This document shows positions 49,601-61,553 of a DNA stretch of 64,000 nucleotides, piece after piece (the first letter of the stretch is position 1; every line of letters starts with the position of its first letter). Made by a program: the position numbers and the translations under genes. The notes beneath the pieces are model-generated. The model was given only the letters and a program-made list of their open reading frames with translations, was not told the origin of the DNA and searched no databases. Origin of the DNA: Drosophila persimilis (taxonomy: Eukaryota > Arthropoda > Insecta > Diptera > Drosophilidae); NCBI RefSeq assembly GCF_003286085.1, contig NW_020825357.1, positions 310,001-374,000 on the forward strand, given 5' to 3'.

Positions 49601-52600
49601 GGGTACAGTCGTCACGTGTTGCTCGGACAGGACCAGCCTACGGCTGAGGCGGAGATAAGCCAAACACGAGAAACCACTCGGGAAAGTGGCGTAAAATAGT
49701 TTTGCCAGCGATAAGTTCATTTGATGGTAATTTCGTGCTCCTGCTGGTGGTTGATGATGGGCGATGGGTGATGGGCGATGGGTGACCTGACCCTAAAACC
49801 CAAACTGAAAAGCCGGAAAGGGATTCACACGCCTTCCCCCCACACAAACCAAACAAAAAAAAAATATATAGAAAGGGAAACTGACAAAAAGCCAAACCGA
49901 AACGACAACAAACAGATAGATCTCTGGGCTGAAGAAGAAGCCAGCCTTTCGAGGGATTTTTCGGGTGTGCGTGTTGAAACAATTAAAGAATTTAATGCAC
50001 TCGAAAGGGGCACAGTGGGACGAGCTATCGAGGCAAGAGAACGGCAATTTGATTCAGACCTAAAGTAAAAATTTGTTGTACAAAATAGATTTTATTTTTA
50101 ATAAAATTGGTGGCTTTTTAATATATTTTAAATATTATTTCGCACTGCCATGGCAAAGACTTTTTTTTATATCACTAAGGACTAAGGAACCAGGCTAATT
50201 TGATTTATTTTTAGGTATCCCAATTACTTTACCCAAAGATCCAGGCCCAAAGTCAAAGGGCCTCCCATTTGTGGCTTTTTAATTAATTACTTAATATTTA
50301 TTTATTATTTAAGGGCTAAATATTATTTATTTTAAGCTAGTGGAAGTCCTTTACCCAAAGACCCAGTCTTAAAGTAATAACCCGCTCTCGGTATAGGCTT
50401 TTTGCTGGGAACTGCAATATTTGTATCCCCTATAAGATGCTCTAGCCCTCACATTTAAGGGCAACCTCGCACCACTGTGCCGTGCAGACGGGGCAAAACG
50501 GGGATATTCGGCATGTAAATTGGACGCACCCCTGCCTGCCTAATGGGGTACGAGTGCGAGTGCGAGTGTACCTGGGACTGAGTCACTCGATGGATCGGCG
50601 GCACGGCACAACGACCCGCATATGTCACCGTCAACGCGTCAGCGGCAACGGCAGCGGCGTGACCAGGCGAAGGACCCTCGCCAGCCAGGACGAGCCCGGG
50701 AGGAGGACGCATGCAGCGTTAATTACTCACTTCATTCGCGTTTACTTTATTTCCTCGGTTTGTCCCGATGTTTCTCACGCCCCGCGCTGTGTCTCGGGTT
50801 GTGTGCCGCCACCGTGTGGTATCTGTATCTGCATCTCTGCATCGCTGTATCTCTATCTGTATCTGTATCTCGATCTGTGATTGCTCTCATGTTTTGCCGC
50901 CTCAATGGTTCAATGGTTCAATGGTTCGACTGGTTCAGCGGTCCTCGACATTGGAAATTTGTCACACTCCTCTGCGGAGTTAGCGGCTGTGTAATTGCGC
51001 GTGGCGACTCCCGACTCCCGGCTCTCGACTCTCGAGTCTCAATCTCAGTTGTCACTGTCACCGTCCCTTCCCCCTTGGTCCGATCGCATCGCTCCTGATG
51101 AAATGTCACACTGTGCAAATGCAAGTTAAACTGCATTTAATGTCTGCCCCCTGCCCCCTGCCCCGGAGGCTGCCTGCCTGCCTGCCTGCTAATTTCTGTG
51201 TGAACACCATCCCAGTCATTTGGCTGTAATTCTTTTGGATAGAGCATGTTGAATCGTATTTCGAGGTCATGGGAATATGTACTTGAAGTGGTCGGGTCGG
51301 GGCTGGAGGGTTAAGCAGCGTGGTGAAAGTTTCTGCCACGAAGGAAAGAAATTTGTCAATTTCTGATTCGATTTGGATCATAATTTTGATGGAAAAAGAT
51401 ACCCATTTGAAGGGCTTAATGGTGTGGGAACCTTTACTGGTTTCGGGCACTGCGTTTCAAATCGATATGCCAGCTAATGGAGTTTGTTAAATCAAGGAAA
51501 GGAACTAGCTTCAACCTATTAGCCACTCATGAATGTAAACCAATGAAATCTTATCACATCTTTGCCCCCGGCACGGCCGGAGCCGGAGCACGTGCTCCAT
51601 TTTAACGTCAGGGGTTTAACCTCAAGACATCATTCACGGACAGCCAAATAACATCAGAAATTGCTTATAATTGCCATAAATAATATTCGGGGCACACTTG
51701 TTCCTCTTCCTAGGACATCCATCCGTCCATCGATCGATCCATCCACCCACCCGCATGGCCCAGGTCCAAATTGAAATGAACACGCAATGGCGAGAGAATG
51801 GATACGTACAAATGTTACGATTGTCTGGCAATTACCAAATTATTGTTATGTATAACTGTTCAGAGACCATAAGTATCTTTTGACCATTATAAATGTATCT
51901 TTTATGAGCCACATGCGTGTACAGTCGCAACCCCCGGACTAGCCGCCAGACAGGTTATGGCTTTCAGGTGTGCCCCGATGTCCGAAACGAAAAACCCACC
52001 CCTCGCGGCCCCCGACAGACACACATATTTCACGGATGAGGCAACTGTACTGCACTGGCCATATATCTAATCAACACTCGCTGCGGGAGGAATGCCTTTT
52101 GATTTCTGTGTGTCCCGGGATGTCATTATACCAAAGAGGAGGGTGGTGAGGGGTGTAGCCACCCCCTCTGACCCAGCCCGGGGGTCAACGGGGCTGTTTG
52201 TTGTCGCCTTTAATTGTTGCCCCGCTCCTTGACACTCGGCATTTTTTGTGGGTAGTTTTTTTCGTCCTCTTTATGTAGATTTTCTTCCCTTTTTTGTTGT
52301 TGCTGTTGTTGTTGTGCGTTTTTGGTAGTTGTGTGAATTACCGTTGATTGTTTTCATCAACGATTGTAATGAAGTAAATTATGAGCAGTCCTCCGGTTGC
52401 CCGTTTCCCCGTTTCGGATCTCTTTTGTTGTTAATTAGCGTTAATTTGATGTAGAACTCTCGACCGGGTGTGGCTCTGTCTTTTATTGTTATTTGATTGT
52501 GTGCAATATGTTGAAAAAAAAAACAGTCTTTAGCACCTCCATATAACCATTGGAAGAACCCCCCATTTCCATACAATCTGTTGAAAATATTCGGCAAGAA

Positions 52601-55162
52601 CTAAGCCACATTCCAGCTTATTTCCTGCACCACACAATTGAGATATAGCCTCGATTAGAACCCATTCGATATGGCCCACTCCCATTCCCATTCCCATAAA
52701 GTGTCACAATTTAATGAGTAGAAATTAACTGATATTAGCAGCGTTTTAATTAAACACAAGTTTTGCAATGACAAGCGAACATTCTACTCTGCATAAGTAC
52801 CCACATGTTGCCACATGGGACAGGACCCAACCCAGTCCCAGTCCCAGCCCCAGCCCAAACCCATTCCCCCATAAACTATGATATTTTAGCACAGTTTTAG
52901 CATGTCCTGAGGGGCCGCCGCACGCCGTCAGACCATTAAAATCTCTCACAAACTTGCAATTATTTTTAAGCAGATGTTACCCAATATATATACAGTGCGT
53001 TTCACTGCCATAAGACAGGTGTAAAATTCAATAAAATAATACAAAAATATCTATTGTAAATAATCCTCCAATCCTGTGAAATTAATTAACTTTTTCGCCA
53101 TTATCTTTTGGCATTTGTTTACCCACGCCTTATGTCTATGATACCCACTGTAGATGAAAACGCCCTCATAGGACACTACTCTATCCTAGGCAAAATATAT
53201 AGGAAAAAAAATAAGTGGAAATTGCAGCAAAAATGAAAATGAAAACCCCGAATGCAAATAGAAGACACGCAATGACATGACATGATAATTTCCCCCCTTG
53301 GTGGGCGACTATGGGACATGAAGGTGAGCCACGAGTACGCCAGGGGAGCGGGAGGGGTCGAGGGGGACGGGAACGGGGACTCCTTTTGTTTTTAACACTT
53401 ACCCTACTGGTGGCACAATGGGGTTGCTGCTACGCACATTTCAGCAGATGTTGAGGTTTTGCCATGCAATTGCAAATGCAAAAAAAAATAAATAAGGGAA
53501 CAAAAATAAGCTATCGAATCGAAGCGAGTGATACCCTATACATAATCAATCATCACTTTCGGATGAGCGGAATAACCAATTTATTACATTTTTTATGACA
53601 CATTTTGATATTGTTTAGAGATTTTTCATACATATATACTCGTAGATGTGGTGCTTTATTGACTGGTGATTCCTCTTCGTGTTCTATAAAAGGCAGTAGA
53701 TATTATATCTCAAAGCTATGGCTCCAAATCGTCGGTGGAAGCTGTTCAGCCATGCCTGTATATCCCCCAAAAGGTTGGTAATCTCCACCTCTCAGCCAAA
53801 TCGTGGCTCCCTCTGCTAGGGTATATGCAAGTAAAATAAAGGAAGTAAAAAGGCAGGCAAGTCCCTGGCTCTGTGCAGGGGCAACGTAACCCTAACCTGC
53901 ATCTTGCAGCTCTTGCAGTTGACAGCAGAGGCAGCAGCGGCGGCAGCGGCAGTAGCATCGGAGTTGCCGAGTCAGGGACTCTCCTCACTCCCGGTTCATT
54001 GACCGCATTAAATGTGCGTAGAGAGTGCGTGCCTGAATGCCAGGAGATTCCCGTTTTTCAATGAGGTTCAAGATATGCTTTTACAGTATTTGCATTTGGC
54101 GAAAGTCGATTTCCTTGATGCCGCCCTGCGATGCGTTTACACAAGCTTTTTGAAGTCGCCAGTTATCCTTTTACCGCTTCGAAGCTTCGCCTGCCATTGC
54201 CTCAGATACTTCTCCCCCCCACAAAGCCTCAGATACTTCACCTTCCATGGCTGCAGAGGCCAAGACTTCTTGGCGGTTACCCTTTGTTTTTAATCGACAA
54301 AGTGCAGGAGGGATTCCTCTCAAAAGGTAAACTTCTTTGGTATTTGTATCTGCAGCTCTTGTGGTTGAACTTTTGTGGTTACTCTCTCCGCTTGGTAGCC
54401 AGAGGTTGGGTCAAAGACTCGTCTCAGGGCGTGGGTAAAATTCATTTGAGTTTGCATATATTTTAAAAAGAATTTTTAAAGATTTTGGAATGAATAAACT
54501 GACTAAAGAAAAGATAATTTTGTTTAAATCAACTAGTTGATGCGGCAAACCATTTTGAGCCATTTCTGTTGACCCGAACGATGTCATTTGAAATAGGTTT
54601 TAGGCGCAACACATATTTAGCTCCTCACAATAGTCAAATTCCTTGTCCAAAGCACCGATCAGCACTTTTGAATGAGCGCAATATTCAATATTCAACCTTT
54701 TAAGTCCTCTCTTTCCGCCAACTTCCTTCCCAGGTTACTGTTTTCCCTCTCTCTCCAAGCTCTTAGCATCTCTGAGTCCTTCTTAAACCACTCTAACCAG
54801 TCTCTTCTCCACCATGACTGCTGTACCCCCTGCCGCCGCTCTACCCATTCGTTTCCACCTCTTGAAACCTTTTCGCATTTCTTGGTCTGTGTATCTTTTT
54901 TCTGTGTTTTATCATCAGGCATTTATTTACCACTTGATATGCATTCTTAATTACAAAAGTCGTTGCGATACCCCATAGAGGCTCTCTCTCTCTGTCTATT
55001 TCGCCCACTCTCAATGGCTGTTCGTTTGATGTATGTCTCTGACTGACACTTGAGGGTGGACAGAGACACATTTCTAAATTAATTTGCATAAATTGTTGAG
55101 GCCTTCGACTTGCCAGATTTTTTTTATTTGTCATCCCGCAGAGGGCCACAGAGGCTGGGCAT

Positions 55163-55207
55163 AGGGTTAGGGTTACGGTTAGGGTTAGGGTTAGGGTTAG
55201 GGTTAGG
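55163..55207. repeat. interstitial (AGGGTT)n, vertebrate-type telomere motif
   Basis: About seven and a half copies of AGGGTT with one ACGGTT variant, i.e. TTAGGG in register. Drosophila has no telomerase and its telomeres are built of retrotransposons, so this is not a working telomere. It sits among other hexamer microsatellites and probably arose the same way. Confidence 0.9.
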
Positions 55208-56205
55208 CAACTCCTTAACTGCATGTCAGTGTGCCTGTCAGTGGAGTTGTCAGAGGGGAAAGTACCACCGACCGCTCTCCACGAAGACACTTTTGTATTA
55301 ATTGAAGCGTAAAAAGAAAGAAAATTTAGCCGAGCTGAAAAAGGGTCTCGGGGGCTGGGGCTGGGCCTGGGCCTGGTCTGCGCTTATACTCTACTCTTCT
55401 CTGTGTTTTTTTTTTTGTGTGTGTCCTGGCCCCTCTCTCCGGCTTGTTAATCCTGGTGCCTGGGCCTGGGCCCGTGCGAGTCAATAACCTTTTAATGAGA
55501 TTTATAACTGTCTGTCTGCCTGTGAGAGTGTGAGAGAGGTGTGTCCCCGTAAGATTATTGAGGTATTACAATGTTGAAAGTATCTGGGGAAAGGCTTTTC
55601 CTTTCCCTCCCCTTGTTAGCCGAGAGCCGCTTACAGAAAATTAACGTTTAGTTTGAGGCTTAAACAAATTTGCATATCAGTTCCCCCCCCCCTCCCTTGC
55701 CCCCTTGTTGATGCCCTCTCCGGGCCGGATTAGTGTCAGGGAAGTCTCTCGTCGAGCCATCATCATTCATCATCTCTGGATCTGGATCTGGATCTGGATG
55801 TGACTCCTGTCTTTGGCTTATCCAAACATTTGGCAGGTAGGACCCCAGCGAGAAGATCGATCGGCACTGCAAACACAGTTCTCACAGTTCCCGACACCCT
55901 CTCATAGGCTCTCTAGCCCTCTCTCTCTCTCTCTCGCGATGGACTGTCATTGTGTGTTGATTGCCACCTGCCGTCCGGGCTAATGACGCGTGACTGGCTG
56001 CCACCTAATGTTGTCAGTTGCAACCCAGATATTACCAATAATATCCCGCTATACGGCATTGACTTCACCCCCACACCCACCCCCGCCCCCAGCCCCAGAG
56101 GGGTCTAATCATAGGCTTGTTCCTAGGCGGTGTTCCTGCCCGTCTTCCTGTTCAATGGCTGTAATTGTCACTTTTGATTATGTCAAGATGACTTTATAAT
56201 TGCCC

Positions 56206-56206
<1 letters not shown>

Positions 56207-56236
<30 letters not shown>
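56207..56236. repeat. (AC)n microsatellite
   Basis: About 14 AC units starting after GCCCCGC, about 210 bases beyond the poly(A) signal of the carrier gene. Confidence 0.9.
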
Positions 56237-56239
<3 letters not shown>

Positions 56240-56443
56240 TGACGCCTTAAGTGGCGGTTGCAACCACACGTAGGCGGCCGCATAATTTGCAAACCGTTGG
56301 CCAAAAGCGTAAATTACTGTAATTTTGCAGGCAGCAGTAGCCGCCACACTCGCAACCGGAAATGTGAGACAGAAAAGGCTCCAAGGGCTCCGTTCTTTGT
56401 AATTGGCCTGGCAAAGGGAATCACTGTTCGCAGTCCTCAATAA

Positions 56444-56449
56444 TTTATT
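56444..56449 (-). terminator. AATAAA poly(A) signal of the carrier gene
   Basis: On the minus strand AATAAA lies about 120 bases after the carrier stop codon, in the context ATCAATAAATTATTG. It is the first canonical signal downstream. Confidence 0.55.
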
Positions 56450-56569
56450 GATAAAAGGAGACGTTTCGATTTGATGTGTTAAGCAATTTGTAATTACAGG
56501 CCTCGGGCCCAGCTGAAGAGCTGAAGTTCCCCCCACAACACTGCAATCAAATGCCCAAAATTGTGGCCC

Positions 56570-57655
56570 CTAATCCCGCTTCTTGGTGTCCACATAACCA
56601 AAGCGCAGCCGCAGCTGTTCGTAGAAGACGAGGAGGCAAACTGTGGCCGGTCCTTTGCGCAACATGGTCGGTGCTAGTCCTCGAAATGGTCCAAGCTTGC
56701 CAAACCGCATCATGTGCTTCAGGGCATGCGAAATGCTGGGGAATTGCCCGGGTCGAGCGTTCATCATAAGCGTTTTGAGAACGTCGAACGGATGCGAGAT
56801 GACCGTGGAGAAGATCGAGGATATTAGAGAGCTATCAAAGTGCAGAACGATGTCATCTTTCATGCCGAATCGTGTGCTCAACTTGGTCTTGACCTTGACG
56901 TGGGGGAGGGGGGGAGAGAAGGCTCATCAGTCTGTCCGCTGTCTCATATCCAAGGTACTCACAATATCGTACAGCCCTATCTGGCCACAGGTGTTCACCG
57001 CGGCCTTGAGGACCGCCGAAGTGCCACCGGTGTATAGGGCCCGCCAGCCCTCCTCCCTGGAAATTCGGACGAAGGCATCGACGATGTTCCTATAGCTAGG
57101 ATCGTGAGGGGGGGGGAGAAATCCATGAAATTGTCGGCTGTTCACAGGCCAAACTTGCTTACTTGCGGCGCTCTCCGTGCGGTAGCTTCATGTCGTTCTG
57201 CATCCGGACATTGATCAGATCCATGGGTATGCCGCAGATCGAGGCCGCGGCTCCGGCAAAGCCCGACAGTCCCAGCTTGGCCAGATTGCTGTTGGGCACG
57301 ACGTCCGCATGGCGGCCCACCTCGTAGATCCCGAAACGGATATTGGTGCTGGTCATCTGGCGCAGGGCAGCCGCCGAGAAGCCATTGTAAAATCCCAAAG
57401 GCCCTGTCCCGGAACACACAGAATAATTAGTCGCCGGACCGCAATTCGCGTAGCTCCTCGCTTACCTCGCAGTCGCATCACCTTACCAGCCGTTTGCAGC
57501 ATGCCCTTCTTATTCTTTTGGGTCTGCATGTGAGTTTTCACAAGGTCCACGGGCGCCACCACACAGGCCACAATCGTGGAGGCCACACCGGCGGACCAGC
57601 AGCGAGCGCGCAGCTCCGGCTTCTCCGTGTTTTTTTTGTACACGATTTTATGCAT
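56570..57655 (-). CDS. mitochondrial carrier, dicarboxylate-carrier type (295 aa, 4 exons)
   Basis: Exons on the minus strand are 57466-57655, 57163-57403, 56963-57095 and 56570-56893. Introns are 62, 67 and 69 bases, with donors GTAAGC, GTAAGC and GTGAGT. Phases are 1, 2 and 0, and the total is 888 bases. The protein shows the three tandem repeats of the SLC25 family, with signature motifs PVDLVK (residues 35-40), PMDLIN (123-128) and PFDVLK (223-228). The asparagine in the second motif, in PMDLINVRMQND, is characteristic of dicarboxylate carriers, which exchange malate or succinate for phosphate across the inner mitochondrial membrane. Other family words are GFYNGFSAAALRQ, RFGIYEVG and YDIVKTKL. 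Length is typical (about 290). Flies have several Dic paralogues; which one this is cannot be settled by eye. Introns 2 and 3 have unusually C-rich pyrimidine tracts. No frameshift or stop interrupts the gene. Confidence 0.93.
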
Positions 57656-57787
57656 TGTGCTACACTGATCACCGAGATTTTAGCCCGTTTTGGGAATAGC
57701 TTGCACAATTTTTGCTAATTTTCTCGCTTGACAATGCCACTGACGATGATGGTGTACAATCGAGTCTACATTTTTTGACTTTTCTTA

Positions 57788-57833
57788 TATCGATACCAAA
57801 AATGTTAAGTGGGGGAATGGCAAAAGTATCGAT
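57788..57833. promoter_or_regulatory. paired DRE/BEAF-type sites upstream of the carrier gene
   Basis: TATCGATA at 57788-57795 and TATCGAT at 57827-57833 lie 133 and 172 bases upstream of the carrier start codon. TATCGATA is the DREF response element, and paired CGATA words are also bound by the insulator protein BEAF-32. Both mark promoters of housekeeping genes in flies. Function is inferred from motif and position. Confidence 0.65.
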
Positions 57834-58762
57834 TGCTTTCATTTGCCAGTCAAACTTGCGATACTTTCTGTTGGAGGTTTGAAAGTAGGGTTATTGCAGG
57901 TTATGTCCGCGGCTTGGCGGCCCCCCTCGACCTCGAGAAGCTTGGCCATCAGAAAAGAGGGTAAACCGCACAGATACTGGCATTCTAAACCCCCATCTTG
58001 TGCCTATACGATGGAGCTTTGTGGCCCTTAGCCTACAGCTTCCTGCCCAAGGCGGGTGTGGGCTACGGCGGGAAGTGTAGGCACACCGATGGAGCTGGTG
58101 GACCAGGACCCTTCAGAGGCTTGTCTTTCATGGCCTGGAGGTCACTCTAGGCGGTCTGCGATCAGGTGCCCTGATCCCTCTTGTTCGACCGCCTCCTGCC
58201 GAAACTACCCGCATCTACCCCCTCCGATCGTCCACACTTGTGATAATCCGATTGAGCGACATTCGGAAAACTCATTACAAAAGGGTTGCCGTTCGCCCGT
58301 CCAGCCGTCAATGGTATCGTCGTATCGTTTTACAACTGTTTGACCAACACTAAGCGCGAACAGACACAAAAGGGAAAAACCAATAAAAAATCATAATTAA
58401 AACTCCAATATGTTTGATGGAAGTCCTGCTGTGCGAGAGGACACATGACCCAACCCCCCCCAACCCCCCAACCACCAACTGACAAAACAATTTCAATTTT
58501 GGTTTTCCAGCACACACAAAAAAAAAATGTCTTCTTTTCTTTTTTATTTTACAATTTGAAAAATGATACGAAAATGTCATTATGTTATCGATGAAGAGAG
58601 AGGGGGGGGCGGGGTAGAGACAACCAAGCAGAACTGACATTTATTTACTGTGTTCAACAATTGTTGTCCAGAGCCGAAGGGGCCGGCAGGCAGCAGCACA
58701 ATTTGGCTGAAAGGATGTGCCACGTTAATTGTGCCATTTTGTGGACAGTCACAGCGGGAGGA

Positions 58763-58819
58763 CTCGAACCCGAACCCGAATCGAATAGAGACCCAGACCC
58801 AGACCCAAACCCGAACCCA
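58763..58819. repeat. CCCGAA/CCCAGA hexamer microsatellite
   Basis: Tandem hexamers of the form CCCGAA, then CCCAGA, then CCCGAA again, with short interruptions. Confidence 0.85.
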
Positions 58820-58989
58820 AAAACCGTGCCACAGTAGCCACGCAGCCCATCGATCATATTTCATGTCCTTTCCTATGACTTGCTTTGATTGCCAGCAGGG
58901 AACACCATTCTTTCGATTCTCTATGTTTTTTTTTTTATCTATTTTTGCGTGGGTCGAAGAGTCACCCAGAGGAAGGGGTTAGGGGTTAA

Positions 58990-59026
58990 GCGTTAGGCGT
59001 TCGGCGTTCGGTGTTCGGCGTTAGGG
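58990..59026. repeat. GCGTTCG/GCGTTAG heptamer repeat
   Basis: Five heptamers in the order GCGTTAG, GCGTTCG, GCGTTCG, GTGTTCG, GCGTTAG. Variants are placed symmetrically. Confidence 0.85.
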
Positions 59027-61081
59027 TAGTCCACATATTGAGGGTGTTTCCTGCTGCACTCCAATGACGATGATTATGATGTATGACTGTCTGGACCGAG
59101 TCGTATTTTCCTTTTAGTCTCGCTTCATATTTTTTTTTCTTTTTTTTTTTTTCGTTGACTTTTGCCAAAAGGCAAAATATTGTCTCACATATGAGCATTT
59201 TTTCGCCTGGAATTTTTCTCCATGTCATTAGATATCATCAATCAAGGGTGGGGATATTTTTGTGCTGGCGATTTGACAACACATCATCAATTTCTATTGT
59301 TCAATAATTTTTATGAATATTCATAGTTTTTTAGCCCCCCCGCCCCTCCCCTTTCACTTTCCCTAGAATTTGTTTAGTGCAGAGTCATGATTTTTTTTTT
59401 GATTAGGAGAGCAGGAGAGGGTTAACAGCTGTCGGTGGGGTACAGTTGCCTATTTTCAAATATATAAATTTAGTTAATCGCTTTCGAAAATTAGAAAATT
59501 CCATTTGTAATGCGGGAATGGGAGTCCCCTACATAAGCTCATTATGCTGCTTGATGGCATGCCGAGGACACATTCCACGTCGTCTACACTGTAATGTGGA
59601 ATGCCACGTCCTGCCCATACCCTGACCTAATTAGGCACCTGACCAGATGCAAAACTCAAACCGAACTAAGCCCCAAATAAGCCCCGGGGCTGGCAGCACT
59701 TCCCACCATAACTGTCGGCCGACGAACGAAATATGAACTGACGGGCGGCGGCGGGCGGCCTGTACGCATCATAAACTGCGACAGGACCAACAACAAGCGA
59801 TGGAATATATCAACTAATCCTCCAGACCTTGGACTGCACTTTGCTAACAAAACACGAGAAACAATAACAGGGAGACTGGGCCTGGGACTGGGCCTGGGAC
59901 TGGGGACCACACCCAAAAATGCAATGAAAATATTTTGACACAGGGACAGATAGATAGATGGACGGATGGATAGAGAGCAGGGTGACAGACCGCATCGATA
60001 AGTCCGAAGGAAGAGCTCTCGCGCCCTGCCTTTGATGTACGGTCGGGAGGGGGGCGGGGGGGTTCGCCCTTCGATTTTCCGAGCCAATTAGCAGCACGCC
60101 TTGAGAAAGGCACAGGTGGTGGTCTCTTATGGGTTAACCATATTAGAGACAATTAAAGTGAGAGTTCACGATTGTTTGGCCATGATAAGAACCCGTACCC
60201 GAGTCCGAGCACATTTCGAGCCCCGGCCGGGGCATATACTCGTATGCGTGACTGTGGAAAATAATTTGCATAATTTGACAGTTCATCTTTTGATTGCCTG
60301 GCGGCAGGAATACGGCAGCCAGACCACAAAACAGCCTGAAGAGCCGCCGTCTGTTGGAAATGTGGAAAAAATATATATATATATATTTGAAAACATAAAA
60401 ATTAATGCAAAAATGCTGTACGCGAAAGCGACAAAAAAAGAACTACATAAATTCAATTAAATGTGACAAACGAACGAGGAAAATAAAATGTGAAAAAAAT
60501 GAGAAGGAAAACCAAAAATTAATTCGAAACTGTTGGTGGGGAAGGGGACGCGGTAACGGTTGCGGGTTAAATTACTAAAAATGTAATAAAATGTTTTGCC
60601 GTAAATAATTAAACAGAGCTCTCTTGGCGGGAGTTTGATGAGAACACACAAGGCGAGACGATGACAGGTTTCCATGTGTCAAATTAACACAAACCGAGCC
60701 CCGAACAGAAACAGCAACAGAAACAAGAACTTTTTCCCGCTTTTTATGGGAAAAAATTAAATTCGCAGAGAGAACTTAAAGTCTCTCAGTTTGGGGCCGA
60801 ATATGAGAAGACTTTGCCCATTTATTGTCGTCGAGGGTATGCAAATATCGTAGGACACATACGAGTCCAGGACGGGCTAATAAAAAATCAAAGTTGAAAA
60901 GATTGACGGCTTCAAAAGGTATCCTGGAACAGGCTCAAGCTTTATTTACAACATTTTTTTTAATAAATTGATTTATAGCTGATATTTTTAATTTGCTATA
61001 AAAAAAAGGTGGGATTTTAAAAATACAAGTTTAAAATAAAAATAATTTATTTTTAGGTATCTTTGCAAAATATATAGTATA

Positions 61082-61553
61082 AGTAATGTTTTTATTTAAT
61101 TTTTCAATTTATTTTAGTTTTTGATTATTATTTGTTTTTATTTATCTCCAAATTTCAGAACATAGTTGTTATTATAAATTTAAAAAAAAAATTAAAAGTA
61201 TCAATAAAGTTGTGGAATCATAATTTTATTATATATATGTATATACATATATATCACACTTTTTTTGTATAATATAATCATTATTCTATTTTTATAGAAT
61301 CCTTACGAATCCTGATAAAAAAAAATCACTCTCAATCAACACAAGTAATGCCTTCAGTTTTTATTTAATTTTTTAAATTTATTTTATTAATTTACAATTT
61401 CTGTTATTTATTTTAATACAAAATTCAAAACTTAATTGTTATTATAAATTCAAAAAATAAAAATAAAATCAGAAATAATGTTCTAGAATCATAATTTTAT
61501 TATTATATGATCCTTGCAAATCCTGATAAAAAGTCAGTCTCAATCAACACTGA
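61082..61553. repeat. diverged tandem duplication, ~262-base unit
   Basis: Copy 1 begins AGTAATGTTTTTATTTAATTT at 61082 and ends with AATCCTGATAAAAAAAAATC and CTCAATCAACACA near 61343. Copy 2 begins AGTAATG at 61344 and ends with AATCCTGATAAAAAGTCAGT and CTCAATCAACACT near 61553. Shared inner words include TTGTTATTATAAATT, TAGAATCATAATTTTATTA (TGGAATCATAATTTTATTA in copy 1) and ATCCTTACGAATCCTG (ATCCTTGCAAATCCTG in copy 2). Copy 1 carries an extra AT-rich segment that includes a palindrome at 61231-61254. Confidence 0.85.
61231..61254. repeat. perfect 24-base AT palindrome
   Basis: ATATATATGTAT followed by its reverse complement, with no loop. It lies inside the first copy of the duplication and is absent from the second. 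Confidence 0.9.

Larger units (their letters stand above)
45806..56206. other. gene-free stretch, 10 kb
   Basis: No supported gene. It contains CGCCT pentamers at 46650-46672, GA and CT runs near 46380-46510 and 46570-46595, an AT-rich block at about 47140-47700, TGTATC repeats near 50820-50878, TTCAATGG repeats near 50898-50925, GCCT repeats near 51170-51188, CCCAGT/CCCAGC repeats near 52830-52855, a (TTAGGG)-type tract at 55163-55207 and CTGGAT hexamers near 55766-55799. Confidence 0.55.
57834..61081. other. gene-free stretch upstream of the carrier gene
   Basis: No supported gene. A 48-codon GC-rich frame near 58000-58150 has no start codon and no recognised domain. Repeats include CCCGAA/CCCAGA hexamers at 58763-58819, the GCGTTCG heptamers at 58990-59026, C and G tracts near 58450 and 58600, a long T-rich tract near 59130-59152 and GGGACT/GGGCCT repeats near 59873-59902. 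Confidence 0.55.

Noticed and set aside
58000-58150. GC-rich 48-codon frame with GALWPLAYSFLPKAG and a glycine-rich tail
   Set aside because: No start codon, no recognisable family and no splice partners found. Possibly a chance frame or an old exon fragment.
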